Assembly: GCA_949710005.1 (NCBI GenBank)
Contig: OX453281.1
Span: 25,446,362-25,510,361, forward strand
Length of the DNA stretch: 64,000 nt
From: Ricordea florida
Taxonomy: Eukaryota > Cnidaria > Anthozoa > Corallimorpharia > Ricordeidae
Reading direction: 5' to 3'
A model generated the notes under the pieces. It saw only the letters and a list, made by a program, of their open reading frames with translations, did not search any database and was not told where the DNA came from. The position numbers and the translations under genes are program-made. Shown in pieces: positions 41,926-52,896 of the stretch. The first letter of the stretch is position 1; every line of letters starts with the position of its first letter.

Positions 41926-42505
41926 TCATTCAATGCGAAGAATTATATTACTGTACCATGTTGTCTCCCAAATGGTGCCATTGTCAATCAAAGGTGCCAG
42001 TAACTGGGATATTCTTGCGTTCAGCGTTGCCTTAACTTGGAAGTGCTCTTTTACCTCAATACACATCTCATCTTTGGGATTCTTTGGATTGCGTACAAGT
42101 CTGTATGTTTGATCAGTGGTCACGTCCCTACCTCGGCCGTAGTAACACATTCCTACCGCTCGCACGCGTTCTTCAGGTGTCGCATTTTCTTTTTCCGTAA
42201 TGGTTACCTCTAAAACAGACATTTCCAAAACTTTTTTCTTTCTTCGGTTCACAAACTGACACAAGCAAATTGAACCACCGAAAAGGTTAATTAATTCGCG
42301 TGGAACGGTATGGTAATTGAACAATGTCAAGGGGCAGCCACGTGGTACGAGTCACGAATAAAGGTGTCCTTTGTTGACCTCTGTTCAAAATTATCGAAAA
42401 TTGCGTAACACCTAATGACACTAAAACCGGTGTCCTAGCGGATTTGGACGCAAGGGAATTATATGCTGGAGTCTTTTCAGTGGAAAGTTGTTCCAACGAT
42501 TTCAT
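41926..42505 (-). pseudogene. HIRAN-like domain protein with a frameshift
   Basis: The minus strand starts at ATG 42505 (MKSLEQLSTEKTPAYNSLAS...) and continues to RTTWLPL, where the frame must shift by one near a CCCC run (about 42330). It resumes as NYHTVPRELINLFGGSICLC...RAVGMCYYGRGRDVT...YRLVRNPKNPKDEMCIEVKEHF...LLAPLIDNGTI. The second part matches the HIRAN pattern (VG..YY...LVRNP.NP.D...V......LAPLIDNG). HIRAN domains bind single-stranded 3' DNA ends in helicases such as HLTF, but stand-alone copies also exist. A donor-like ACA|GTAATA near 41950 may end the exon. The frameshift is either a mutation or an assembly error. Confidence 0.6.
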
Positions 42506-44387
42506 TTTGTTATTGTTTAAACTCAGTGAAAGAATCCGCCTTTAACTTGGTCGCTTATAAACACCTTGTACAAAAAGCTGGTGTCGAGTTTCAATTAAAA
42601 TATCGATAACTTTCTCCCGTGGGGTCTTTAGCGGGATGAAGTAAACGTGCCTCGAAACGATAAGGACGATAAGTTATCTCTGCCTCTGCTAAAAAGTATA
42701 CAATTTACATTTGATGACTGACGAAGTCTCAACAGTTGCGGAACATTTGACATCTTGAAAGCAAAATGTTTCAATTTCACCAGCTCCTACACGGCGCCCA
42801 GCACTTCCTGAGCTCACTGATTTCACAACAAAAGATTCTCGCGCACATGATGATACCTTTTTACTCCAGGAAAAATTTGGAGAATTTCGATTGATTTTTG
42901 CTCTTCACGCCTCGCTCCGTTCGTTTTAATTTTTTTACACCTCTCGCGAGAATTATAATTTCTTTGTCTCTTCATCGAGTAAAGCATTGGCCAAATATTT
43001 TATTGCATATGAACAATGTTATATGCCGATATCTAAAAGAACTAAAATGTCACAGCAAAGTTCTCAAGAAAATGTTTAACAGCTGTCATGAGTCGTGGTT
43101 AAGTCACGAAAGACATTTACATAAGCAGACATTGCTCCTGTTGAGCGTGGGATAAACATTACTTTGCCTCTGGAACTACAATAACAATTACGTTAAGCAA
43201 GAATAATTTCATTTCTTCATTTCTTTGCCTCATATGCTTGATCCCGGTTTGCGTGTCTGGATGCAGGCAGCCTAAACAAAACTCTGTTGTTGGCTTTGTG
43301 TAATGATACAAGATAATCGATATCAACTTATCATTTATAGTTACCACTCGCGTGTTCTTATTCTAAACAACGCCTTGTCGTGACTCTCATTTATCTGCTA
43401 TACATAAAACACTACCAAGACAACGTAAACTGATCTCTCGTAAGGCTTGTGGAGCGACCCGTTCTGAAAACGCTCAACTTCTTTAAGTGTTGGTCTAACG
43501 GCGTCTTCGTTTGTATGTGATTTCATCGCCCTAGAAATGGAATCCGTGCTTTCAACACGGCGACAACAGCTTCTGTAAATGCTTACTGTGCTCAACTGCT
43601 CTACTCTACGCATGCGCAGGTCTGACTGGGATTTGACGTGGCAATCCCGTTTACTGAGCGAAAAAAAAACCAAACGTAGCCGAAATTTCAACCCAGGCAC
43701 TGCCACTGCCTTGGTAACAACAAAATGGCTGCAAGAAAAACTTAATAATGATAAAATTTCGCTGTTAATATTAAAGATTGTTATTGAAATATCGACTTGT
43801 CAATATGTCAAGAAAATGTTAGCAACTCATTCACCAGATAACAGTTACTATGTGTGGAAATGCACCAAATTTGCTTGGGTGGGTACCTTAAGCTACATTT
43901 GGGAGGTGGCTTGCGTAGTCCACTGGGTTGTTTGCGAGTTCTTTATTTCGGCCACGAGGAAAGTTTCCACTATCCCCATTCTCCTCGCTCTCTCTCTTTA
44001 GAAGTTCAGCCACCGAAACAAAGCACTTGCGCGCAAAATCGGATCGATATACGAAGGGCGGCTAGATTCTTCTCAAAATCAATGCCAGCTAAAAATTATA
44101 TCTCACTTTGTTTAGATGGTTTACTTTACAGGTTTCAAATGGCTTGGTCGGTGTCAACAATTACGCAGCCATACCTTACAACAAGACTCTCGAATGAAGT
44201 TCGTACAGACGAATACACCCGGAATTCTAAGCTCGTGGACCTCTTTTGCCGATTGGTGTAAAAGATAATGAGTTATTTAATCGAGTCATTTTTATTAAGT
44301 GCTATGGAAAATCGATAGAGTTAAAGAATAGCTTCTGCACTCAAACTTGGTTTTTCTGTTTTGAAACTGTTCATACTAACATGATCT
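42506..44387. other. No gene recognised; NRF1-like site
   Basis: ACGCATGCGCAGG at 43608-43620 matches an NRF1-type promoter palindrome, with ATGGCTGC at 43725 downstream, so a promoter and 5' exon may lie here. No coding continuation was found. Confidence 0.3.
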
Positions 44388-45705
44388 AACAAGGCTTTTG
44401 CTGTGAAACTTTGAGCCTTCTGTTGTGACACTTTTACAGTGATTGCATTACGACATAGGACAAGGCTTTTGCTGTGAAACTTTGCAGCTTCTGTTGTGAA
44501 ACTTTTACGGTGATTGCATGACAACATAGGACAGGACTTTTGCTGTGAAACTTTGCAGCTTCTGTTGTGAAACTTTTACGGTGATTGCATTACAACATAC
44601 GACAAGGCTTTTGCTGTGAAACTTTGCAGCTTCTGTTGTGAAACTTTTACGGTGATTGCATTACAACATACTACAAGGCTTTTGCTGTGAAACTTTGCAG
44701 CTTCTGTTGTGAAACTTTTACGGTGATTGCATGACAACATACGACAAAGCTTTTGCTGTGAAACTTTGCAGCTTCTGTTGTGAAACTTTTACGGTGATTG
44801 CATTACAACATACGACTTCCAACAAACGACAATGGCTTTGCTGTGAAACTTTGAGCTTCTTTGAGCTTCTGTTGTGAAACTTTTACGTTTATTGCAATAC
44901 AACATACGACAATAGCCTTTGCTGTGAAACTTTGCAGCTTCTGTTGTGAAACTTTTACGGTGATTGCATGACAACATACGACAAGGCTTTTGCTGTGAAA
45001 CTTTGCAGCTTCTGTTGTGAAACTTTTACGGTGATTGCATTACAACATACTACAAGGCTTTTGCTGTGAAACTTTGCAGCTTCTGTTGTGAAACTTTTAC
45101 GGTGATTGCATGACAACATAGGACAAAGCTTTTGCTGTGAAACTTTGCAGCTTCTGTTGTGAAACTTTTACGGTGATTGCATTACAACATACGACTTCCA
45201 ACAAACGACAATGGCTTTGCTGTGAAACTTTGAGCTTCTTTGATCTTCTGTTGTGAAACTTTTACGTTTATTGCAATACAACATACGACAATAGCCTTTG
45301 CTGTGAAACTTTGCAGCTTCTGTTGTGAAACTTTTACGGTGATTGCATGACAACGTACTACAAGGCTTTTGCTGTGAAACTTTGCAGCTTCTGTTGTGAA
45401 ACTTTTACGGTGATTGCATTACAACATACGACAAGGCTTTTGCTGTGAAACTTTGCAGCTTCTGTTGTGAAACTTTTACGGTGATTGCATGACAACATAC
45501 GACAAGCTGGCTTTTGCTGTGAAACTTTGCAGCTTCTGTTGTGAAACTTTTACGGTGATTGCATTACAACATAGGACAAGGCTTTTGCTGTGAAACTTTG
45601 CAGCTTCTGTTGTGAAACTTTTACGGTGATTGCATGACAACATACGACAAGGCTTTTGCTGTTAAATCTTTGCAGCTTCTGTTGTGAAACTTTTACGGTG
45701 ATTTT
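44388..45705. repeat. 71-bp satellite array, about 18 units
   Basis: The unit contains GCTTTTGCTGTGAAACTTTG, CAGCTTCTGTTGTGAAAC and TTTTACGGTGATTGCAT. Within the unit TGTGAAACTTT occurs twice, so it may have grown from a half-unit. A variant block starting CGACTTCCAACAAACGAC occurs at about 44815 and again at about 45193, giving a higher-order period near 378 bp. 71 is not a multiple of three, and the open frames here are incidental. Confidence 0.9.
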
Positions 45706-46112
45706 TGCAAGTTCTGTTCAGAGTTCTGCGGCAATTACAATGTTTGCTCAGCTTGAGTCAGTACCTTTTTTTACATTGTACTGAATTGAAATCCTTTCGT
45801 TTTTCGTAGATTTATTTTTTGGGCTCCTAGGCTAAGGAGAACAACCATGGAGGACACTGGCCAAAAAAGGCGTAGTGAGAGTACTGTACAGCAGTAGGTT
45901 GGAGTGCCTTTAACATCTTATAGATAAACGTAAACGTAAGGTGACTTTACCGGACAATTAGTCGGAGACGTTTAAGTGAAAACTTGTAAGAATTAACGTG
46001 TATAAATCGTAATAAGAAAAAATCATCAAAAGATATTCACGAAAGTTCGGATGAAGCTGGGTTTTCGACTACTTTATCGAAACTAATCTTTAGTTTGTTT
46101 TGGTTTTGGCAG
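45706..46112. other. Flank of satellite; possible 5' exon
   Basis: ATG at 45847 (MEDTGQKRRSESTV) with a donor-like CA|GTAGGT near 45895 might begin the gene that continues at 46113, but the phases do not match. Otherwise nothing is seen. Confidence 0.25.
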
Positions 46113-46259
46113 GAAAGGGAATTGAAAGACTCCTTGAAACCAGAAATGACCTGCTCTGGCAGATTTAAGGTAATTTGCAATTTTAATTTTGTATAACCAT
46201 TGCTGTACTCTTAAGATGTTTGATACACTATGAAACCAATTTGACAGCATGACACGATT

Positions 46260-46300
<41 letters not shown>

Positions 46301-46342
46301 TATACAGGATACTACTACTACTACTACTACTAATAATAATTA

Positions 46343-46374
<32 letters not shown>

Positions 46375-47426
46375 ATAATAATAATAATAATAATCGAATA
46401 TTAATTGTAAATAGGATAAAGGAGTTGCAGAGGTCCTGCGCTACAATAAGGAAATAAAATATTTCTTTGTAAATATGATTTTTATGCCCTTTCTCTGCTT
46501 GCGTATTGATTTATTCGGAGAGGGCCTGGGACTTGCAGGGAAGGTATAAGCACAATGCAGTTGAACCCCCTGTAAAGGTTTCGGGTAGCTCACATGATCT
46601 ACCAAGCCATGTGTTGAAATAAACAAATAAAAAATTAATTAATTAATAAAAATTATTGCAATGGTGACCATCCTGAAGAAAAGTAAAATCAAACAAAAAT
46701 TTTGCAACACACTTGATTCATAAACCAAAAATGAAAAATATATCTGCCACTTAAATAACCAAAAATGGCTTGGAAGTAAATTCGTGCAGACAATAAATAA
46801 TGATGTCGCTTTTTTTGTCTCGTGTTACCATGGTAACACGAAAATTTGGTGTGGGTACCTTTGGCGCGGGATAGTATTTCGTGTACGATCTCACGTGAGG
46901 TTACGAAGCGACAAGTGAACAAAGTTAAAACAATTAATATGTATTGTAAATTCGTTGTTAGGTTGCGGACGTAGAGCGTTGGATGATGGACTGTTTGACC
47001 AAAGTGGAAGTTGACTGCAACACGATCCCAAAAGAGGAGCTGTGGGGAAGCTTCTTCACTTACATGAATGGTGGTCTGGTGAGCAGAGAAAAGTTTTTTT
47101 CTTGCCTTGGTATTGCACTGACAAACGTAGGTTACAAAACGGTTAAACCAGTACTCAAGAAGGGGCGTCGTTCAGCATACAGGGGTTTAGGTTTCAAGGC
47201 CGATAACAATTCATTAAAATCAGTTACGTCTTCTGATGTGTCACATACGAAGAAAGCAAAGAGCACCCTTGACGCCAAAACAGTTCAGCAATGGATGGAG
47301 GCGTTCTATTGCGAGGGAGGGGAAAAGGACTTCATCGCCAAAGAAGAACTTGACGAACAATATTTAGTTTTTCAAGATTTTAAAATTCCTAAACTGACAA
47401 TGTTATTTCATGCAATAAAAAAATGA
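46113..47426 (+). CDS. Gene for a small basic protein with a winged-helix-like segment (5' incomplete)
   Basis: Exon 46113-46169 (TTGGCAG|GAA...AAG|GTAATT, 19 codons) joins in phase 0 to exon 46962-47426 (TTGTTAG|GTTGCG). The latter encodes VADVERWMMDCLTKVEVDC, then IPKEELWGSFFTYMNGGLVSREKFFSCLGIALTNV...KGRRSAYRGLGFK and a C-terminal Lys-rich part ending at TGA 47424. The middle resembles the winged-helix module seen at the end of some D5-type primase-helicases and in stand-alone DNA-binding proteins (E-L-W..F..Y....F...LG.AL....GRR..YRGL). Function is unknown and the match is by eye. The 5' exons are unresolved. Confidence 0.45.
46260..46395. repeat. (TAA)n and (CTA)n microsatellite in the intron
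   Basis: Alternating runs of AAT and ACT/CTA triplets, within the intron of the gene at 46113-47426. Confidence 0.95.
46402..46961. other. Rest of the intron, no element recognised
   Basis: AT-rich intronic sequence between the microsatellite and the acceptor at 46961. Confidence 0.4.
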
Positions 47427-47639
47427 AATTTTCTTCGATCTCAAACACTATGGGCAAATATGCACAGTACCTACCAAGTTATTAACATTTTTTATATATA
47501 AATGATTGATTTTATCAATAAAACCTACGAACTTCCTCAACAATAAAGAATGTAGCTAAAAAAAAACATTTAATTTTCGTACAAGTATTGGGGAAACATC
47601 CCAAGTCTGTTTTTTTTTTTTGCAAAATTTATTTCAAAA

Positions 47640-47932
47640 ATAGGCTGGCTGGCTTAGAGCCTGCACACGCGACTGCTGGCTGGCAAGATGGGAAAATTTT
47701 CTTCACACTGGCTGACTTTGCAATTTTTAACTTTCCTGGCTCGTTGATAAAGGTCACACTTATAGCTGGCTGGGATTTTTGTTTCTTAAAAGACTTGCTC
47801 GCTGGCAGTGAAGAGCGGGTATTTTTTTCCCAGTAAAGTTAAATATTAACTAAGATTGACGTGGCGACACTCAGCTGAAGTTTAGAACATAGCAGGATTA
47901 ATTTTCCCTGAAACGGTCGTTGGGTACTCCTG
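47640..47932. repeat. Right boundary patch: GCTGG cluster plus inverted motifs
   Basis: GCTGGCTGGC (about 47644), GCTGGCTGGCAAGA (about 47677), CACTGGCTGAC, TAGCTGGCTGGG and GCTCGCTGGC recur over 180 bp, followed by GAGCGGGTAT (47813-47822) and GTTGGGTACTCCTG (47919-47932). The last two are inverted relative to 39206-39245. Confidence 0.4.
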
Positions 47933-48217
47933 ACTATGTAAATTCACAAGGGATAGTTACATTATATGATTTATTTCATCTAGGCTTCAGAAAGAGGGGA
48001 CCACAATGTAAAGTAAAACAACCGGCACCACAGTACAGTTCAATACCTCTACTAAGAATGTTCATACATGCATTGTTTGATTCTCATATGAAAAAGTTAG
48101 AACCACACTGCCTAATGGCACATACGGTACGACAGTACAGTACTGTTCAGTAGCTTTACAAATAATGGTCACACTGCATTGTTTGATGCACAATTAGAAC
48201 CAAAATGTACAGTAAAA

Positions 48218-48632
48218 CCCGGGGGGGTGGGGGTACTTGGGTTAATGTTTGCTGGGTATGTGCCGTTGGCCTCTCAGAGCCCCCACCCCATTTTAGTCTA
48301 TTTTTTGGCCAATTATAACCCCATCTTAGTCACTTTTTGGAAAATGCATCTACCTTGTCAATCCTTTAAAAAGCCGGGTCATCCAAAAATGAATTGACAC
48401 AATTTTTTAAACACTTTACTTTCACCTAAATAAACAACTTTCTGATCTTTTTAACCGAGAATCTTCCCATTTTGATTCCCTATTTACCCCCAAAATTCGA
48501 AAATTTTCGACCCCATTCTAGTCACTCTATTGAAAATGCGACACATTATAGTCACTGCAGTTGTGAAAATGCGACCCCATCCAGCGGCACATCCCCATTA
48601 GGCTCCTGTAAGGGAGTACCCACCCCCCCGGG
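48218..48632. repeat. 415-bp C/G-tipped MITE with 7-8 bp target duplication
   Basis: Ends CCCGGGGGGGTGGGGGTACT and AGTACCCACCCCCCCGGG. AGTAAAA(C) repeats at 48211 and 48633. It inserted into a short direct duplication (GCATTGTTTGAT at 48070 and 48176; CAGTACAGTACTGTTCA at about 48135 and, with one change, about 48655). Confidence 0.8.
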
Positions 48633-49114
48633 AGTAAAACAAACCGCACCACTGTACAGTACTGTTCATTAGCAGAAGTGATCAAAAGTACCGGTAACAA
48701 TGTCTATACGATTTCATTCGGGGACACAGATTTAACCACTATGTATGAACGGTACACCATCAGGCTACCGCTCCTCATCACTCTTCTTCCTCTGCCTTCT
48801 TCATCCTCTTTCTCTCCCTTCTCTCCCTCTGGCTCCTTTGATCCTTTTGTTTCCTTTTTCGTTTGCTCTCTGTTTCCTCTCCTCTTTCATTTCCATTTTG
48901 CTTGTCTGCAGGACCTTATTGGTAGGTTGGAAATTACACGTTAACAAGTTTATTCTGGTTTAACAAGTATTATTGTGATAACTTTATATGTATCCAAAGG
49001 AGATCACGTTAACCTACTGTAGCCTACTGTACGACATATGGAACTAAATGGGAAGTGTTTAATTATTCTAAGGTGCTTTATAAGCTATGCACTAATACTA
49101 ACCTTGTTCAACAG
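48633..49114. other. No gene recognised
   Basis: Pyrimidine-rich stretch (about 48775-48905) ending in TTGTCTGCAG, an excellent splice acceptor. A short exon after it is possible but not identifiable. Confidence 0.3.
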
Positions 49115-49576
49115 CAGTATCGTTTCCATGAATATGAGTTCCCTGATCAACAGGTACAGGTGCTTCTGAAACCATAGAATACATACATACTGCTGTAACG
49201 TTCCAAAATAAAAACAATTTTACAGAGAATATATTGTAAACAATGGTTCTGTAATTATCTGACTGGTTAGATATCTATGGAAAACTAATTTATTAAATTG
49301 CTTCATTTTGTTGTTTAACTTTTTATAAGCCTTGATTCTTAATAAAGCTGTATTGATATTAAGTTCAGTTGTTTGTAATCATGGACCGGTACTAATTTTT
49401 TTGTACTTCAGCAGTATTTGCTAGATGCCACTGGTCTACAGGAACAGTGTCTTCAGGCAAGGGATGAATGCAGAATTATATTAGCATTTTTTAGATACGA
49501 ATTAACAGCTTCTTTCAACATTGTCAGTGATGATTCTGCAATTAACTACCTACATACGGTATTTAAGACATGTTGA
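49115..49576 (+). CDS. Candidate last two exons of an unknown plus-strand gene
   Basis: Exon 49115-49153 (TTCAACAG|CAGTATCG...CAACAG|GTACAG, QYRFHEYEFPDQQ) joins in phase 0 to exon 49412-49576 (GTACTTCAG|CAGTATTTG), which reads QYLLDATGLQEQCLQARDE...FRYELTASFNIVSDDS and stops at 49574. Both acceptors are followed by CAGTAT. The peptide is not low complexity. I do not recognise it and cannot find the upstream exons. Confidence 0.3.
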
Positions 49577-49839
49577 CTGATTTGTTTTATTTTGCTATTG
49601 TGAGTTGTTTCTGTACTGTGGAAAGAGAATTGTAAACCACCAACTTTATGAATCTGGACACAATGGTTCTGGCTCATGAAGAGCATGGTCGCATACCTCC
49701 AGGTTCAATAGACCCATTAAAGCCCCAATATCAATATTCATTTTATCCTCACTGTTTTTCTGTGATCATTTTCATTATTCTCATAACATGAATGTTGTAA
49801 TGTAAAATTGGATCCCATGCTGGTCACTACTTGGACTTA

Positions 49840-52283
49840 AAGGGTTAAGGTCTGGCTCACTTACAGCCTCATCACAGAGACCTTGGTTCAATAAAGAACC
49901 TTTGTAACCTAATCTTATGTGCTTAAAACCTGTCCTTTGGACCTTTGTCACAGAGTTCAATGGAGAACCCATGTTGACTAAAAACATTATGTGCCTAAGA
50001 GATTAGTCAGAGGATCTGGTTCAATTAAGAACCTTTGTTGCCTAATGTTATGTCCTTAAGAACCTGGTCACAAAGGTCCTGGCTCACGAAGAGCCTGGTT
50101 ACAGAGGTCCTGGTTCAATTAAGAACCTTAGTTGCCTAACGTTATGTCCTTTGGAGCCTTGTCACAGAGTTCATGGTTCAATTGAGAACCCATGTTGCCT
50201 GAAATTGTTATGTCCCTAAAAGCTTAGTCAGAGAGGATCTGGTTCAATTAAGAACCTTTGTTGCTTAACCTGGAGTCATTAAAAACCTTGTCACCAAAAC
50301 TGGTGTGTCCTTATTAAAGAGCCAAATAACAGGGAACCTGGTTCAGTCAAAATGCCCTGCCATCCAATGTTGTACCCCAAAGGGCCCAGTAATAACAGAG
50401 GTCCTGCTTCAGTTAAAAACTTTTGTTACCTAATTTTATGTCCTTAAGGTAATGCTTACAGAGTTCCTGGTTCAATTAATAACCTTTGCTGCCTAATGTT
50501 ATGTCCCATAGAGCCCAGTAATAGATGTGCTGGTTCAGTTATGAACTTTTGTTGCCTAATGTTTTGTTCCCTACAGTCTGGTCACAGAGGTCCTGGTTCA
50601 ATTAAGAACCTTTGTTGCCTAATGTTATGTCCTTAAGAACCTGGTCACAAAGGTCCTGGCTCACGAAGAGCCTGGTCACAGAGGTCCTGGTTCAATTAAG
50701 AACCTTTGTTACCTGATGTTATGTCCTTAAGAACCTGGTCACAAAGGTCCTGGCTCACGAAGAGCCTGGTCACAGAGGTCCTGGTTCAATTAAGAACCTT
50801 TGTTGCCTAATGTTATGTTCTTAAGAACCTGGTCACAAAGGTCCTGGCTCACGAAGAGCCTGGTCACAGAGGTCCTGGTTCAATTAAGAACCTTTGTTGC
50901 CTAATGTTATGTCCTTAAGAACCTGGTCACAAGGGTCCTGGCTCACGAAGAGCCTGGTCACAGAGGTCCTGGTTCAATTAAGAACCTTTGTTACCTAATG
51001 TTATGTTCTTAAGAACCTGGTCACAAAGGTCCTGGCTCACGAAGAGCCTGGTCACAGAGGTCCTGGTTCAATTAAGAACCTTTGTTGCCTAATGTTATGT
51101 TCTTAAGAACCTGGTCACAAAGGTCCTGGCTCACGAAGAGCCTGGTCACAGAGGTCCTGGTTCAATTAAGAACCTTTGTTGCCTAATGTTATGTTCTTAA
51201 GAACCTGGTCACAAAGGTCCTGGCTCACGAAGAGCCTGGTCACAGAGGTCCTGGTTCAATTAAGAACCTTTGTTGCCTAATGTTATGTTCTTAAGAACCT
51301 GGTCACAAAGGTCCTGGCTCACGAAGAGCCTGGTCACAGAGGTCCTGGTTCAATTAAGAACCTTTGTTGCCTAATGTTATGTCCTTAAGAACCTGGTCAC
51401 AAAGGTCCTGGCTCACGAAGAGCCTGGTCACAGAGGTCCTGGTTCAATTAAGAACCTTTGTTACCTGATGTTATGTCCTTAAGAACCTGGTCACAAAGGT
51501 CCTGGCTCACAAAGAGCCTGGTCACAGAGGTCCTGGTTCAATTAAGAACCTTTGTTGCCTAATGTTATGTTCTTAAGAACCTGGTCACAAAGGTCCTGGC
51601 TCACGAAGAGCCTGGTCACAGAGGTCCTGGTTCAATTAAGAACCTTTGTTGCCTAATGTTATGTTCTTAAGAACCTGGTCACAAAGGTCCTGGCTCACGA
51701 AGAGCCTGGTCACAGAGGTCCTGGTTCAATTAAGAACCTTTGTTGCCTAATGTTATGTCCTTAAGAACCTGGTCACAAAGGTCCTGGCTCACGAAGAGCC
51801 TGGTCACAGAGGTCCTGGTTCAATTAAGAACCTTTGTTACCTGATGTTATGTCCTTAAGAACCTGGTCACAAAGGTCCTGGCTCACGAAGAGCCTGGTCA
51901 CAGAGGTCCTGGTTCAATTAAGAACCTTTGTTGCCTAATGTTATGTTCTTAAGAACCTGGTCACAAAGGTCCTGGCTCACGAAGAGCCTGGTCACAGAGG
52001 TCCTGGTTCAATTAAGAACCTTAGTTGCCTAACGTTATGTCCTTTGGAGCCTTGTCACAGAGTTCATGGTTCAATTGAGAACCCATGTTGCCTGAAATTG
52101 TTATGTCCCTAAAAGCTTAGTCAGAGAGGATCTGGTTCAATTAAGAACCTTTGTTGCTTAACCTGGAGTCATTAAAAACCTTGTCACCAAAACTGGTGTG
52201 TCCTTATTAAAGAGCCAAATAACAGGGAACCTGGTTCAGTCAAAATGCCCTGCCATCCAATGTTGTACCCCAAAGGGCCCAGT
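49840..52283. repeat. 94-bp satellite array with 1.9-kb duplication
   Basis: The unit includes AAGAACCTGGTCACAAAGGT, CCTGGCTCACGAAGAGCCTG and TCCTGGTTCAATTAAGAACC. The core (about 50590-52010) has about 15 almost identical units; 49840-50590 is degenerate. A distinctive 280-bp segment at 50111-50390 recurs at 52004-52283, offset exactly 1893 bp, so part of the array grew by a large tandem duplication. Period 94 is not a multiple of three, so it is not coding. Confidence 0.92.
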
Positions 52284-52545
52284 GAATGTGAATGTGGATG
52301 GCAATGTGGATGTACATGACAATGTAGAGGTCGATAGCAATGCGAATGTGGATGGTATTGTGGATGCGACTGGTTGTATAGATGTGGATAGTGGAGCAAA
52401 TGGTACTGAATACAAAGATGTAGATGAAACTATACATGTGGGTGGTAACATGAATGTGAATGGGACCGAAATTGCAGGAAATGATGCTGTCACTGTGGAT
52501 GCAGTGGATGGAATGGTAGTAGTAGATACAGTTGTAGTCGGTTGA
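52284..52545 (+). repeat. GTGGATG-rich low-complexity tract
   Basis: Irregular repeats of AATGTGGATG/GTAGATG. The plus frame is open and reads Val/Asp/Asn-rich (VNVNVDGNVDVHDNV). The minus frame is also open, Ser/Thr/Pro-rich. Openness follows from the hexamer-like repeat; I do not call a gene. Confidence 0.5.
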
Positions 52546-52896
52546 GTGGATGTGGATGTGACACGTGCAGCTGTAAAGAGATCAATATAAAATCAATAAC
52601 AGAAAATGAACATAGATAATGATTTTTTCATTTATACATGTTAGAGGTACATACATGAGTTATTTATACTAGTATTTAGCATCCACTTTGTGGTTTTTTT
52701 CCTGTTACTGTTCTACTACTTTAGATAGTAGTTCTGAGCTTTAGAATTAATTGGTCATGGCTACAGTGATAGCACTTGAATCATGGCCCATCAAATACAT
52801 TTAATGCCAATATTGAATGTCTTTTTTTAGAATGAACGAAATTTTTGTGGCAAGTTTTAACTGACATACTTTATTCTTTTTCAATCTTAATATGTT
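52546..52896. other. No gene recognised
   Basis: AT-rich flank of the low-complexity tract. Confidence 0.4.

Noticed and set aside
44388-45705. CRISPR-like array
   Set aside because: Units are head-to-tail with no unique spacers, in eukaryotic DNA; this is a satellite.
49840-52283. tRNA-like B-box (GGTTCAATT) in every 94-bp unit, suggesting a tRNA or SINE array
   Set aside because: The match to GGTTCGANNCC is partial, no A-box is at the right distance and no cloverleaf could be drawn.
52198-52545. Val/Asp-rich repeat protein
   Set aside because: Both strands are open because of the short GTGGATG repeat; there is no start context or splice evidence.
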